A stretch of DNA of 64,000 nucleotides from Atherinomorus stipes (Eukaryota; Chordata; Actinopteri; Atheriniformes; Atherinidae): NCBI GenBank assembly GCA_023101725.1, contig JALJCO010013434.1, forward strand, positions 682,001 through 746,000. The letters are read 5' to 3'. Positions 34,101 to 54,290 of this stretch are shown in pieces; positions within the stretch are counted from its first letter, which is position 1, and each line of letters opens with the position of its first letter. The position numbers and the translations under genes were made by a program. The notes under the pieces were generated by a model. The model saw nothing but the letters and a program-made list of their open reading frames with translations. It was not told the DNA's origin and ran no database searches.

Positions 34101-37100
34101 TGCATCAAGTGACGTTTCCTCACTTTGACAGATGGCTGTGAACAACGTAATTCCCTGGACAGCGACAGAAAGTTTGTTTTTAACTCAAATTCTGTCACTG
34201 CGCCTTTTTCTCTTGGTTGTTTCTAGTAGGAGCGCATGAGTATCATCTGCTGCTTAATTAATGTCCTGTAGAAACCACAACGACTGTGACGATCAGCTGT
34301 TTGTAGACCTCCGTCTTTAATAAATGACGTGATTTACATCATTCTACACGTCAGACAGGATTATTCTGAATAAATATTGGCGCATGTACACGCCAGATCA
34401 GAATGAATTAGTTCCCATGTAAACAGCTGGTCAGAAATCCTCAATCAGAATGATTTCATTCCAAAAGGGAAAAAGCCTAAATGTAAACGTACCCAGTGAC
34501 TTCAGTCAATATCTGATATGTTGTCATGGCGATGTCGTATTGTTTTCCCTGGCCCATGTTTTACCGTCTTTTTCTCGGCTTCTGTAATTAAAATTACATT
34601 TGGTTTGTTACTGACGGCCATCTGCCCGACTGCACGTGAACCCTCGGTTCCTCCTCACTGCACCCGCGGTGACTTTTCAAAAACATCATCTCGAACTAAG
34701 CTAACAAATCCGGTTTCTCTGATGAGTTTCTGTGGTTTCCTACTGTCATGCTTCTACTGAACGTAAAAACATGGCGACACGGCATGGTAGCCACCACCGA
34801 GCCAACCCATTCGATGTATGAATGATATGAACGGCAAATTCAGAGTTTACAGGAGCACTTGAGTTTGTTGATGGGAGTGATTACTGATTAATGGAAAAAC
34901 ACTTTTGAAAGAAATAATAAATTTTTAATAGATAACAGGATAACTTACACAATATCCCTTTAATCATTTTGGTCATTTTTCCACTTGCTTAAAAAAGAAC
35001 CAAAGCCACAAGCTCTGAAATGATACAGTTTGTTAAGCCAGAGTATTTTAGACTTGATTTATGCAATAGTCACTGCAGCTTACTTGGCTACATTAAAAAA
35101 GAAACTCAAACTCAGGCTGTTGACTTTGCCATGCATGATGTAAAAAAGGAAGAAAAAATTGATCTTAATCATCCATTTTTGTCTGACCTAAATGGGTTAT
35201 TTGCACTGATGGCAGCCTGAAGAGATGACCCGACTACGAAGCCTCAACAGACAGCTGCAGATTGATATTGACTGTACGCTGAAGGAGACAGATCTACTGC
35301 AGTCAAGAGGTATACACTAGAAGACACGTACATGCACATTTCTATGTAAACCTTTCATGTGTGTTTTTGATTTATTTGCAAGCATTGATCTGGAAAGAGT
35401 CAAGCCTTGAAACAGACGGAGTATAGCCCAAAGTGACAGATATGGATGTGTCATGGTGCATGCAGATGTATTGTTCAGAAATGACGAGCTGGTTTGTAGC
35501 AGGGTCTAGGCCGATCATGTTTGACTCACATTGTGGTCCACGCACAGAGCCTGGCTAGTATATCTTAACATAACTGATAAAAGCATTTACCACAACCAGT
35601 AGGCAGAAATAAGTTCTCATCCTTTATTTGTTTACCAGAGGAGGGCTACTGGAAGCTTATAAGGTCTGTGTGGCTGTAGAGTGACCAGTTTGCTTGCAGC
35701 ATATGTGCTTTATGACTATTATACATTTATGGCTGAAACTTATTTAGAAAAGGCTAATTCAGTTTTTGTCAGATAAATACTAACGGTGACAAACAGCCAG
35801 TATACATGGGTAATTTGAATGGTTTTCTGTGTCATGGAGGCCCTCTTTCACTCTGTATAGTTTTATTCAGCTGAGTTCATTTGGGTGTACTGCTTCAAGT
35901 ATGAGTGTGAAAATAAAGCAATAGTCCAGAATAGTGATTTTAGAAATAGACCAGTGTATGTAAGCATTTTGTGTTATGTCATAAAGCTGTAAAGGAACTT
36001 ATGACACAAGTCAGGATTTTATGACTTGAAAATATTTACAGCAGAACTTGCCTATAATAGATTTTATGATACTTAAGAGATAACACTAGTTGGAGTCTTA
36101 AATGTGTTTGATTGACTAACATTCATTTAAAATGCTACCAACATGGATCACGTTTTGGCTGACTATCTATTTTGCCTTCCTCTCCTGTTTTTTGTTTTTT
36201 TTTTTTCTTTCTTTTACAGGAAAGTTTGACCCCAAAGCAATCAACAACTTCTACGATAACATTCAGCCGGGTCCAGTAGTGCCGCCCAAAACTGGGAAGA
36301 AAGGTGAGAGCTGTTGCAGGTTTTCAGATGTGAATGGCAGCTGTGACACCTTTTTGGTTAATTTTTTGAGAGGAGGGATTTCTGCAGAAACCAAGACTGA
36401 AAACTTAGCTAACCTTGCTCTGTGTTGGCCTCCAGAGATCTGTTTGCATTGTAACATTATTATATTGAATGCATTGTCTCATGCATCTGATAAATGACAT
36501 CCTAGTTATTTCCACCCCTCAGTTGAAGGCACTAGAGCCCCTTTCACACTTGCTCTGGAAAGCAGAAATAGTGCGGACTTTGTCTTTTCTACCGTTTGCA
36601 TTTAGACAAAGGTTCCGCTCTTTTACCTCAGAGCTGTAGTGGACATGTACATGCTAGCCCCCCATGTCATAAGAGCGAAAATGTTCCAGCACATCATTTT
36701 GACTGAACACGCAAGAAATGTTCTGGTACATCCTATCTTGTTTCAACAATTAACCTATCCAGAGCATTTCCCGAAATCTGAACATTGCTGGAACATAAGA
36801 AGTCCACAAGGAAACGATATGTTTGAAAAAACAACTCTGGTTAAAGAGCGGAGGGAGTTTATCGCAAATGTTCCCCAATGCAAGTCTGAAAGCGGCTTAG
36901 AATCGATGCTGCATGTGCTTTTTCATTTATTACTTAAAATACTTTAACTCTGTTTTTGTCAGAAGGGGAGCAGGCCTCCAAGCCAGCACTGGTGCCCCAG
37001 AGAGACGAAGACTTTGAAGGCGCTCAGTGGAACTGTGAAAGCTGCACCTTCCTCAACCACCCTGCACTCAACCGCTGTGAACAGTGTGAAATGCCACGCT

Positions 37101-37108
37101 ACACCTGA
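31179..37108 (+). CDS. tab3: TAB3, TAK1-binding ubiquitin-reading adaptor, 6 coding exons
   Basis: TAB3 couples K63-linked polyubiquitin to TAK1 kinase activation in TNF, IL-1 and TLR signalling. Coding exons: 31179-31280, 31845-33117, 33492-33652, 35216-35309, 36220-36303, 36963-37108. All joints are GT/AG and phase-consistent, for 619 residues (human about 712). A CUE domain covers about residues 8-51 ([20 protein letters not shown]). A long Pro/Gln/Ser-rich linker with a glutamine-rich patch follows. A coiled coil covers about 460-505 ([20 protein letters not shown]), and [13 protein letters not shown] follows. The C-terminal NZF zinc finger has Cys596, 599, 610 and 613 and the ubiquitin-binding Thr-Phe pair. 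[13 protein letters not shown] and the CUE sequence favour TAB3 over TAB2. Introns 3 and 5 contain transposon remnants. An AATAAA at 37786-37791 ends the 3' UTR. Confidence 0.96.
33705..34963. mobile_element. Inverted-repeat transposon remnant (outer element)
   Basis: TTAAAGGGACATTGTGTAAC at the left is matched by an inverted copy (rc reads TTAAAGGGATATTGTGTAAG) at the right, about 1.26 kb apart, in tab3 intron 3. Both ends abut TTAA, which would fit a TTAA-targeting (piggyBac-like) element, although the palindromic context makes this ambiguous. No transposase frame is visible. A second inverted-repeat element lies inside it. Confidence 0.55.
33861..34492. mobile_element. Nested MITE inside the tab3 intron 3 element
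   Basis: The left end GGCGTTTACAGGAACCTAAA is partly matched by the inverted right end (rc reads GGTACGTTTACATTTAGGC). The interior repeats motifs such as CATGTAAAC and CAGAATGA in both orientations (for example near 33931, 34031 and 34416), which is typical of a palindromic non-autonomous DNA transposon. It lies wholly inside the element at 33705-34963, so it inserted later. Exact termini are uncertain. Confidence 0.5.
36536..36898. mobile_element. MITE with AGCCCCTTTCACACTTGC inverted ends
   Basis: The left end AGCCCCTTTCACACTTGC is mirrored by the right end (rc reads AGCCGCTTTCAGACTTGC), 16 of 18 identical, in the last tab3 intron only about 65 bp before the final exon. Length is about 363 bp with no coding capacity. 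It looks like a fish hAT-type MITE, but the family name is inference. Confidence 0.6.
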
Positions 37109-37810
37109 ACTTATCACTGCGCTGTATTGCCCACTCCTGCCCCCATCCTTTGCAAATCCTTGGACACCTTAAAGCTCCAACCCTCCAGTCTGTCTTGAGG
37201 TCTTCCCCCTGTCAATCACTATATAACCCCCTCCTACCTGCTGAGGAAGAGCCACTATCCATCCCTCTGCTCCGTTTATCGTCTACTACTCCTGTGCACT
37301 AGGATCTGTTCTCTTCAGTGGATAATGAATCTGTTTAAAGTCTACTGGCGACTCCTCTTAAAGGGAGTATGACACACTGCAACTCTGGCATTGAGCGGGA
37401 CAGACTTGGGGAAAGGTCAAAGCAGTTAAAGGATGCGGGAGAAGGAGCTAAGTTTTACCCAGCGAACACTCCACGCGGACGTGAGTGATTGCCTGTTTAC
37501 ACTGTGCTCATTCCTGAACTCAAAACAGAGGAACTTCCACGTTAAAACCGAACATCTGGCTCTTTCTGACAGAACAATGACACAGTGGTGTGTAAGTGGT
37601 GACTAATGCGAAATGTAGACTGTACACTGTATCTGGCTCTGTATTGGAGCACATTTCACTGAAAGAACACTAAAGACACTTGCATACGAGTATATTCCTG
37701 ATACTTTTATGCATATTATGCCACCATGTATTACCTGTTAAAAAGATGTTAATTTCCTGTGCAAATGCCTCAAGTTGCTGTACTTAATAAAGGAGCTGAT
37801 TATATGTGAC
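37109..37810 (+). other. tab3: tab3 3' UTR
   Basis: From the TGA at 37106-37108 to just past AATAAA at 37786-37791, the sequence has no competing frame. It is a plausible 3' UTR of about 0.7 kb. Confidence 0.6.
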
Positions 37811-39215
37811 TTGACCACGAACGGTTGCATAGTTTCTTGCAATTCTGAATACATTCCCAAATCAAGAACACTTCTCCTTTTGTTTTTTGCCAGTACATGT
37901 TTATTATGTTGGTAATTAGACCAGTGGTAATCAGAAACACAGCAGCGAACAGAAGTTGCTTTCATGGACATAATGTTGCAAAAGGTAGTAGAAGCTGATG
38001 ACCACCATTCAAGATACGAGAAGATGAGTGCAGGTTGCCCTTTTCACAGTCCTCCTCATTAGTCATGCACCACATCTTGCAACCCATTATTCCCTCAAAT
38101 ATGTCTATGAAATTTAACTTGGATGCCAAAACTTGAGTTCATAGACTCCATGAATTTTCCTCTTTATCTGGAAACAAAAATGTGCTCTTAATGATGCCTG
38201 TTCTACTTGGAGTATTCACATTTCCTGCAGAGTGGGAAGATAAGGAGGCATCACATGGCGAGGTCTGTGAGAATCATGCAAACACGTGCACTCAGCAGTC
38301 ATGGTCATTTGCCATCTTCCCACCAGTCTGCTTGGAATGGACTTGGTGCAGTACAGTATGCATAATAAAGTATACTTACATATAATACATTGTTTTGTTT
38401 TTTTTAATTAAAAGCAGGTAAGACTGGTTATGCTTAAAGTCTGCATTACTACTGTTGCATGAGACTATTTTCATCAACCTGATGATTTCTGTTACCAATG
38501 TATTTGGAAGGTACATGTGGAATGTATTATCCTAGGTAGCTCTCATGTGTTATCAGTACCGCTGACCCTTTTAATAGACTTGAACAGGAGAGTAGAAAAT
38601 AAAGTCAGTCCATTTGTTTTTGCTATTAACCTGTGTTGGAGGAAGGAGGCTTGGCCAAGGTCCAGATGCGGAGTATCTGGGGGAATCTAGCATGCTGCTC
38701 TGTCTTCCTCACTTTGTCATCATCAGGATATCACGTCAATAGGACATGTTCCTCTCTACATTGGCCTGGCATTACATCAGTCCTTTCCTTCTCCGCTCTG
38801 ACTGGTTTATTAGTCCACCAAATTCATGCTGGTATGGGGTCACAGACTCCATCTGTTCCCCTCAGATTTTCTGCCCAAATCTAAAACCTACTGGAGTTAT
38901 CCTTAAAGGGGACGCGCAGTAATCTTACCAGTGACATTCTCCTGCAAACACTCTCCTTAGCCTGATGTTGGAGAGCTGGGTTTGCTACCAAACCTCCTAC
39001 AGTAAGAGGGCTCATCGGCATCTGTCCAATATGTATTTAGTCTTTGACACAAGTTCACAGTATCAAACAGAAGAGTGCCTGTCAAGTTCAGATGGTATTG
39101 AGGTGCATTTGTTTTCTGATTTCCAGTAATTTTGCACTGCAGGGAGAGAAAATTTCTATTTTTGCATGGAAACTTGGTGAAGCGTCTAGGATTTCTCCTT
39201 TTGTCTGATGTGTTC
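37811..39215. other. Convergent spacer between tab3 and tmem47
   Basis: tab3 and tmem47 are transcribed towards each other. No extra gene is seen. The right part is likely the tmem47 3' UTR: a minus-strand AATAAA (TTTATT on plus) lies at about 38807-38812. Open frames here have no family features. Confidence 0.5.
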
Positions 39216-44330
<5,115 letters not shown>

Positions 44331-45564
44331 CCCAGTTTAATTCACGGATATCTGCCCTGGATTGAATCAATATGATTTATTACTTTTAAAAACAACAAAA
44401 TGTAGGCCACATACAGGCATACATAGAAATGCTGGTGGCAGTGTTGTAGCGTTGGAGTTATGTTGCAGGTGTATAGCCTACTGTCACTCATTGTAATAGG
44501 CTGCTTAATATGACAGTAGGCTAGTGACAGAGATGATATGTCAAATATCCAGAACAATTAAAATCCATACAGCTGAGAAATCTTTGCTTCCAACAAGTTA
44601 GATTTAACAAAGTGGGATCTTGGGACCCCATGGGTCATTGAAAGTGCAAGTCTAAAATCAACTGACTGTAAGTTAGTTAATTAAAATAATATATTTAAAA
44701 AAAATGGTTTAATTTATCTTTTCCTCTTGTTATTTGTCAAATCACACAACACTGTTCTGGCCGTTGATTTGATTTGGACTAAATTTCAAACAGATTTAAG
44801 AATATTAAACTGCTGTAGGAAAAGAAACAGTAAATGAAGTGACTATAGTGCTTCCTATGACTCAGTGATTTACAGCACTTTTGTATACAAGCTACATTCA
44901 CACATTCATGCAACAGTGCTTTTTATTCATCACGCAGTGATGAATGCATCAGACGCAAAGCTGAGGTTTAGCACTGAAAAAAATCTTTGGCATTTGAAGC
45001 CAACAGCCAAACCATCAACTTCATAATTCCCAGGCCACTTTTCTGCTCACTGAGCCACAGACCAATTTTATTTTTGGATTCTTTATCAACACATATGCAT
45101 CCAATAATGATCCAAAGAACTGGCTAATATGTTCTCAGAAATTGCTGCAGAGCAGGACAATCAAGAAATAGTTTTAGAAATATAAAAGCGTAGCAAAAGT
45201 CAGGCAGTTATATATCAAACTTGGGAGTAAGACTGTTGCGATTTCAGTGTGTATGTTTCTGTTAGTTAAAAAAAAAAAAAAAAAAAAAAATTGACATTTT
45301 TTGTGATCCAAAAAACAGAAGTTCAATGTAACTGATGTGTTTGCCGCTGGGTTCTAGAGAAGAAATATCACACTTATGAGGGATATTGGCAAACACACAG
45401 CCTTAAGGATAAAAAATATCAATTAAAAACTTAAAAATCTGTTTTCAGACAAGTCATTCATCATCACTCTTCTTTTCTCTTGTGGCACATCTCAACTCTC
45501 CTTCCCTTCGATTTCTCCATGGGACGGTTTAACACCTGGTTTTCATGCTCTCTCACAAAGCATG

Positions 45565-45848
45565 CACACACACGTGTCCTTGTACTTCTATCTTTGAGAG
45601 GACACTCATTGACATAATGCTTTTACCCTAATCCTAACCACCACAACTGATTGCCTAAACCTAACCCTTGCCCTAACCCTAACCTAAACTTAATTGTAAC
45701 CTAAACCCTAAAACCAAATCTTGACCATCAAAAAAGTTTTTTTCTGAGGCATTTTTAGTGAGGACCGACCAAAATTTCCTCACTTTGCTGGTTAAAAGCG
45801 CAAAATGGTCCTCACAATGTAGCAAGTACAGGAACACACGCACACACA
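45565..45848. repeat. Interspersed repeat with telomere-like CCCTAACC core
   Basis: The ends are inverted: CACACACACGTGTCCTTGTA at the left and TACAGGAACACACGCACACA at the right, with AGAGGAC/GTCCTCAC just inside. The core at about 45628-45712 contains CCTAACCCTTGCCCTAACCC and similar degenerate telomere-like words. This pattern recurs in many fish genomes as a dispersed repeat, so it is not evidence of a chromosome end. Confidence 0.6.
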
Positions 45849-46782
45849 TCCATCCTGTGAGGGAAGCTTACACAGCTCATTTCTTTCTTAATTGAACTCA
45901 GATAATTCTTTGTCTTCAGGGAAAAATCTCAGAATTAATTCATATTGATTAACACACATGCTTGCTTGTGCACACACATCTACACACACACAAACAAACA
46001 GATAAGGATCCAGCAAAGAAAATTCATATTATAGTCAGAAAAAAAAAACATTAATTTAACATCTGTGTCAAGCTGTTTGTTGATTTGCTGAAAGTTGGAG
46101 GTTTCTATATGTTTTTTAAAGAAAATATTGGTCATCAAATGGATGGGAGTGTTTTTGTGTGTTTATGTTTGTGCACATCTTGTTTCCACTGATTATAATC
46201 TGTACTCATCAGTGATGACGTGATGAGACTTTGCCACTAGGAGCAGTTGACCTTCACTTCTGTGAGACACACCAAACAAGTGTGCTGTTGTGGAGCTGCC
46301 ACGCAAATATGTGATTGCATGTATCAGGAGCAAATGTCAACATTTTGATTGAAATATTGAAAGTGAATGACACAGAAGAATGAACAAATGCTAAATGATG
46401 TGAAAACTAATTGAAATTGTCTCCTGCTCTGCCAGCACTAATTGGAAAATGTAATGATATGAGCAAAAACAAAAATTAAAGCAGAGGAGGGAAAATATCA
46501 GGGAATTGTGTTCCCCTTTCCAGTACATTTATTTGAAGTACATTTCTTTTTTTCTTTTGATTAATGTCCAGCATTTCACATTAGTAGGGTACTATTAGAG
46601 TTTGGATTTAAAATGCTGCTCTTGGTCATTTTTCACAGTTTAAGTTTGCCACATATGAAGATGTTGCACTGACCTTCCTGAAAAGGTTAATTGTTCTGTG
46701 CTTTGTAATTTACTGTTAAAATGAATTAATAAAACTTCTAGAAAAAAAAAAAAGAGTCACAACTTGATATTTTTTAGGTATG

Positions 46783-46895
46783 AACTTCACAGCATGACTG
46801 GCGACCTGTCCAGGGTGTACTCTGCCTCTCGCCTAATAATATAGGCTCCAGCAACCCCTGCGACCCTGAACTGGGTAAGCGGTACAGAAAATGAC
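46783..46895 (+). repeat. Common teleost repeat fragment, copy 1
   Basis: It contains ACTGGCGACCTGTCCAGGGT and GGCTCCAGCAACCCCTGCGA, then AAGCGGTACAGAAAATGAC, collinear with 48062-48195 and, inverted, with 56391-56690. Confidence 0.7.
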
Positions 46896-48061
46896 GGACT
46901 GAACTCCACAGCAGATGCAAGATCAACTCTGCAGGATGGAATGTTGTTTTTACCTTTTTTCTATACACCATGTGTTTTTTTGTTTGTTTTTTTTTAAAAC
47001 ACAGATTGAAATCTGGGCTACTTATTGGTTATGTAATTAGTTTATATGCCCTCCACAAAGAAACAGCTATGGAGAGATGTATTACCATCCCACAAAGTGA
47101 GCTCAGCAGCACCAAACTTGACTTTGATTGACGGAATAAGAAAAGTATCCAAAATTTCCCTGTACATGTGCATTGTCTGCATATGTTTAATTACATCCAT
47201 TTCCCCTGGTCCTTGACCTGATATTAACCCCATATTGTCTGCGATGGAAATGTGCTTATTTTCTTCAGATAATCTTCTTTCTATGTTTAACTGGACCTGC
47301 ACAAAAGTTCCAGCAAAATCATGTCCAGTGCAAACTGGGGATTCTGAATATCACAACATTACTTGATCCAATCCTCATATCCTCATCTTTTCATTCCAAT
47401 GAAACCTTGTTTTCTTCTGCTTTGCTGAAGTGATGGTTTACATTCGGCTTTATTGGGTAGAACTCCCACTTCCATCAGTTAGTTAGTCACAAACCTTTAC
47501 TCCTGTTTTTTTTTTTTTATGTTTATTTTCTATTTTCAAGCAAACCTTAAATGTTTTGTCCTCGTGCTTTCATATCTTCCTTATTTGACCTGTATGTCTC
47601 CCTATAAAAACCTTTCCATTTTTGTTTGTACTTGCTCCAATCATTGGACACAGCTGGCTGGGATCAACAAACATCTTTTCTCACACTTTGTGTTGAATGA
47701 TCTTCTGAGATTTTATAATCCATTCCAGTGGTTTTATTGACAGCTCCCCTGTTGTGGCCATGCTTTCTGTTCATCAGCCAAGAGCAACGGTTTGTTAGGT
47801 TTTGCAAGCTTTGTCTCTGCAAGTATTTGTTGAGGAAATGCAAAAAAAATAAAAATAAATAAAAAATCAAATAAAATAATCTCTTTTTGGTGGTCCTTTT
47901 TTTTCTGGAAAAAAACATTTTTTTCTAAAGAAATTAACTTTTTTTTCCTTAAATTGCAAACGGATATAGCAGTCACATTAGCAGCAAAAGCATGCACATG
48001 ATCGACCTAAGTCACTTGTGTAGACACTGTTCGAATTTTAAAACAGCAGAAACAGCAGAAA

Positions 48062-48195
48062 TTGCGACAGACTGGCGACCTGTCCAGGGTGTACCCCGCC
48101 TCTCGCCTGATAATAGCTGGGATAGGCTCCAGCAACCCCCGCGACCCTGAACTGGATAAGCGGTACAGAAAATGACTGACTGACTGACTGACTGA
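48062..48195 (+). repeat. Common teleost repeat fragment, copy 2, with (TGAC)n tail
   Basis: Very similar to 46783-46895, in the same orientation, and ending in five or so TGAC units (about 48172-48195). The tail tandem is likely grown from the terminal AATGAC of the element. Confidence 0.7.
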
Positions 48196-48759
48196 CAGAA
48201 ATTGGTTTAATTTAATATCAGCACTACTAAAAGTTTAAAAGTTACAAAACAAACAGAAAAACACCATCAGTCATAACCAGATAAAAAAAGAAAAAACATT
48301 TTTCTTCTCCCCAATTTATGAAGAATGGGTTTTAAAGATTATGTTATCACTGAGGGTAAAATTTTAGCCTTCACTAAACATGGAGAGAATTGATATCCCG
48401 TTTGAGAAAACCCCCCAACACATTACAAAAAAATAAATGGGATTAATTTTATACACTATGGTTCTTTGAAAAAGTAACATCTCTCATAGCCTCTTATAGC
48501 TTAACTTTATTTATTTGTACTGTATTTATCAGCATATTACCTTATAACAATATAATTAAATGAACTATTGCTCAAAAAAATGAAGGGCACACTTAAACAA
48601 CACAATGAAACGCCATATGTTCCCTATTTTTTTTAAACAATATATTCAAATTGCGTGGTTATTGTGCGCCATCTGAGGTTATCTGGCCAGTCTCCATCAG
48701 TGTGTTTGACTCAAACTGTTTCTTTAATTCTGGGAAATGGGCCGTTCAGGGACCACAGT

Positions 48760-48862
48760 GGCAAAACAGGGCTGCGCGCCTGCGCACTGGACATCACAAT
48801 TCTTTCGCGCAACGGAGGAGACGAGCAGGGATTACTTATGCACATTTCGGGGACGAAAAAAA
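48760..48862 (+). promoter_or_regulatory. prrg1: prrg1 promoter and non-coding first exon
   Basis: A short CpG-rich stretch (GCGCGCCTGCGCACTGG near 48775-48791) is followed by a strong donor, GTAAGC at 48863, after AAAAAAAG. It would join the acceptor at 49664-49665. A long poly-A (about 31 A, 49388-49418) lies in the intron. The transcription start is not fixed. Confidence 0.45.
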
Positions 48863-49385
48863 GGTAAGCCGAAGCGGTGTGGTTAGCGTCTGGTAAAAGC
48901 GGCGGGTTTTTAACACGAAGTAAAGCTTATATTGGCCGCCGAAAATCTCCCCCTCACCTTTCTGTTAGGAGAACCGTCCGTTTAAATCATGTGTCGGTCA
49001 TTACAACGCATCCGAAGCTGGAGGCGCACTGATCCTACAAATCATCCCTGCTTGTCATTACTGGGCGCTAACTGCTTCCAACCCGCTAATCGACACGCAG
49101 CCACACGAGCGAGTATAAGCCGCTTATTGGGGCTCAGAAAACAATGTTGTTTTCCCGTCTTCTTTCTGGTGATTGTTGTAACGGGGCGGCGGCGCTTTGT
49201 TCAGGACGTTTCCGCTGCTCGTCATCTATTTCGGGCAGCCGCGAGCAGGATTCCGGTGACACATTCATGTGTGTAACACTGACCAGCAGCCGCCATTGGT
49301 CACTGTCAGTTTAGTTGAGGATTTCTCATGTTGACAACACAACGAACGAGGCCTTTAACCCCTGGCTGTTAAAAAATGTAGGTGA

Positions 49386-49419
<34 letters not shown>

Positions 49420-49696
49420 CATTACTGAATTTTACCATAGAGGAGCATTTTGACAGTGTCAATTTTAAACGTCTAGTAAATATGCTGTCTTGCAGTCTGT
49501 ATTAAGTTATTGGAATCTAAACACGCCTCTTGAAAAAGTCTCAAAATAACTTCTTATCTAAGGAGTTAATCAAATAGGGTGTAACTATTTACAGGGGAAT
49601 TTTGGTTATTTATCTTAATCATAGTTCAAAGCTTTGCATTAATGTGTGTTTTTGGTTTTCTACAGATAAAGCAGCCCACACACACTGGCAGGAATC

Positions 49697-52378
<2,682 letters not shown>

Positions 52379-54290
52379 AGGTCTTTTAACCACCACCCAA
52401 ACAGAAGTCCTAACAAACACTAAGACCATGTTATTGATAAGCAGTGCTACTACTGTGGTATCACCAGCCTTCCCCTTTCAACTCAACAAATACTCCTTAA
52501 CTGTCGGGTCAGTGGACTAATGCAGTCTTCAGTGGTGCCAGCTGAGAAATTTGCACTAACCTTTCATCATTGAGGTGAAGTGATGGCAAGAAGGAGCAAG
52601 TAATACTGCAATACCAAAACCAATCAAGACCTCTGCTGTGTTTCCTCAAGACACATCGATGTTGTCATACTGTTGCAGATTATTATCGTCAGCCAACATG
52701 ACAAATGCTGCACGTGGTGTGAAGGAAAAATGGTTTTAAGTAATTAAGGACAGTCATTCTAAGTGTATACAGGGGTTGGATTGATGCTTTATTGAAGATT
52801 AGTGCCAACATTTTTAAACTTGTCGTGAACACCTGATATTTTGTACATATTTTTAATATCATTAACGTTAGCCACATTGTTGTCATTATATTTGTTTTCC
52901 GTTTTATAGTTTGTATACTGTAAAGAATGCACAAGCTGCTTAAATTTGCATTAATTCACATGGAACCAGTAAGGGGCAGAAACATTCCAAAACTAAGTCT
53001 CGTCTGCACAGTTTATGACCATCTGACCCACATTCAGTATTTACTAATTAGTTTTGGTCTAGTTAGCCATCATCGCTAAGAAAACAGAAAAAAAACTTTT
53101 ATTACTCATTTACTTGAATTCTGCTGAAAAGAGAAAAACATTAGTAAAGACTTGTAGAGCTGGGTGCACTTGAGTGACCCCTTTATATGAATATCTGGTT
53201 ATTTTTTTTTAAGCAAAAATGTGTCTTAATGCAGATTTAAATAGTTGCATTTTCATACTAATGCATTAGTCCAACTTCATTATATGCTTGAGAATCTTCT
53301 TGAGATCAAGCCATCAGTTATAAAAGGAGAGATTTGTATATGTGCCATCTGTTGGTGATGCATGCAGCTCGGCCTGTACATGAACTCTGTCTGCACTAAT
53401 TGTTGATGGTCAGGACTTGGTGGCCCATGTCAGAGCCTGCTTTAACTGTGAACCCTTCTTCCCATCTTTCTACCCCTTAAAGTAATAGTAACGCCTGGTT
53501 ATGACTGGAGTTTTATGGTGTGATGTTTTGATGAGCTGTGCAGTGATTTACAGGAACGTGGGCCAGAAAGCAGCAGAGACGGAGGCTTTAGGAAAAGAGA
53601 TAAAGATGATGTTTATGTATTAAACGTCACTATGGATAAACTCCATGTTTAGCATGTGCAATTCGCCTCTATACTGTATATGTGTATAGATTGTATGTTT
53701 GAAAATTACAGTGAGATTGTTTTTTTGTTTTTTTTTTCTTACTGCATAGGAATTCAGTGAATGCATTGATACTAATGTAACTGTACTACAGTAGGTTGTG
53801 AACAAATGAAGGCACTTTGTGTTAAAGCTTAAAATAAGTTGTTTAAAATGTAGGATGGTCTGGTTTTATGTCATCAGCACCACTTTGAGCAAAATCATGA
53901 TGTAATTCACTGAAAAAAAGTGCTCAATCAATATGCAGTTTTGCTGTATACACGACAAAACCAAAAATACTTGTAAAGTCCTCTGACGCTGATAAATGTA
54001 ACATATTTCCTGTCTGAACTTCAGACTTTGAGCACTGAATACTGTTGTATTTGTGTTTGAGTTGACCTGTTAATCTCAGCACTTGCTGTGACACTGAACT
54101 GAGCTGTGCTGGTTGTCACTTTGGTTAGGTCAGTTGTTGTACTGCTACTCACACAAAGCCCTGTTTCTACAATGCCTTATCACACAAAATGTTATATAAC
54201 ATTAAATGCAAGGGAGCTTATAAAACCCTGACTTGACTTGTGGAAAAGCTTGAATTAACATTTATAATAAAATATATAAAATGTGTTGGA
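52379..54290 (+). other. prrg1: prrg1 3' UTR
   Basis: About 1.9 kb of AT-rich sequence follows the TAA at 52376-52378 and runs to an AATAAA at 54266-54271. No other exon is apparent. Confidence 0.5.

Larger units (their letters stand above)
44340..48740. other. Divergent spacer between tmem47 and prrg1
   Basis: No exon was recognised. It holds an A22 run (about 45269-45290), a repeat with telomere-like TAACCC words at 45565-45848, and two tail fragments of a common fish repeat (46783-46895 and 48062-48195), the second ending in a TGAC microsatellite. The rest is AT-rich. Confidence 0.55.

Noticed and set aside
45628..45712. Interstitial telomere from a chromosome fusion
   Set aside because: The words are degenerate and lie inside a repeat with inverted ends that are familiar from dispersed fish repeats.
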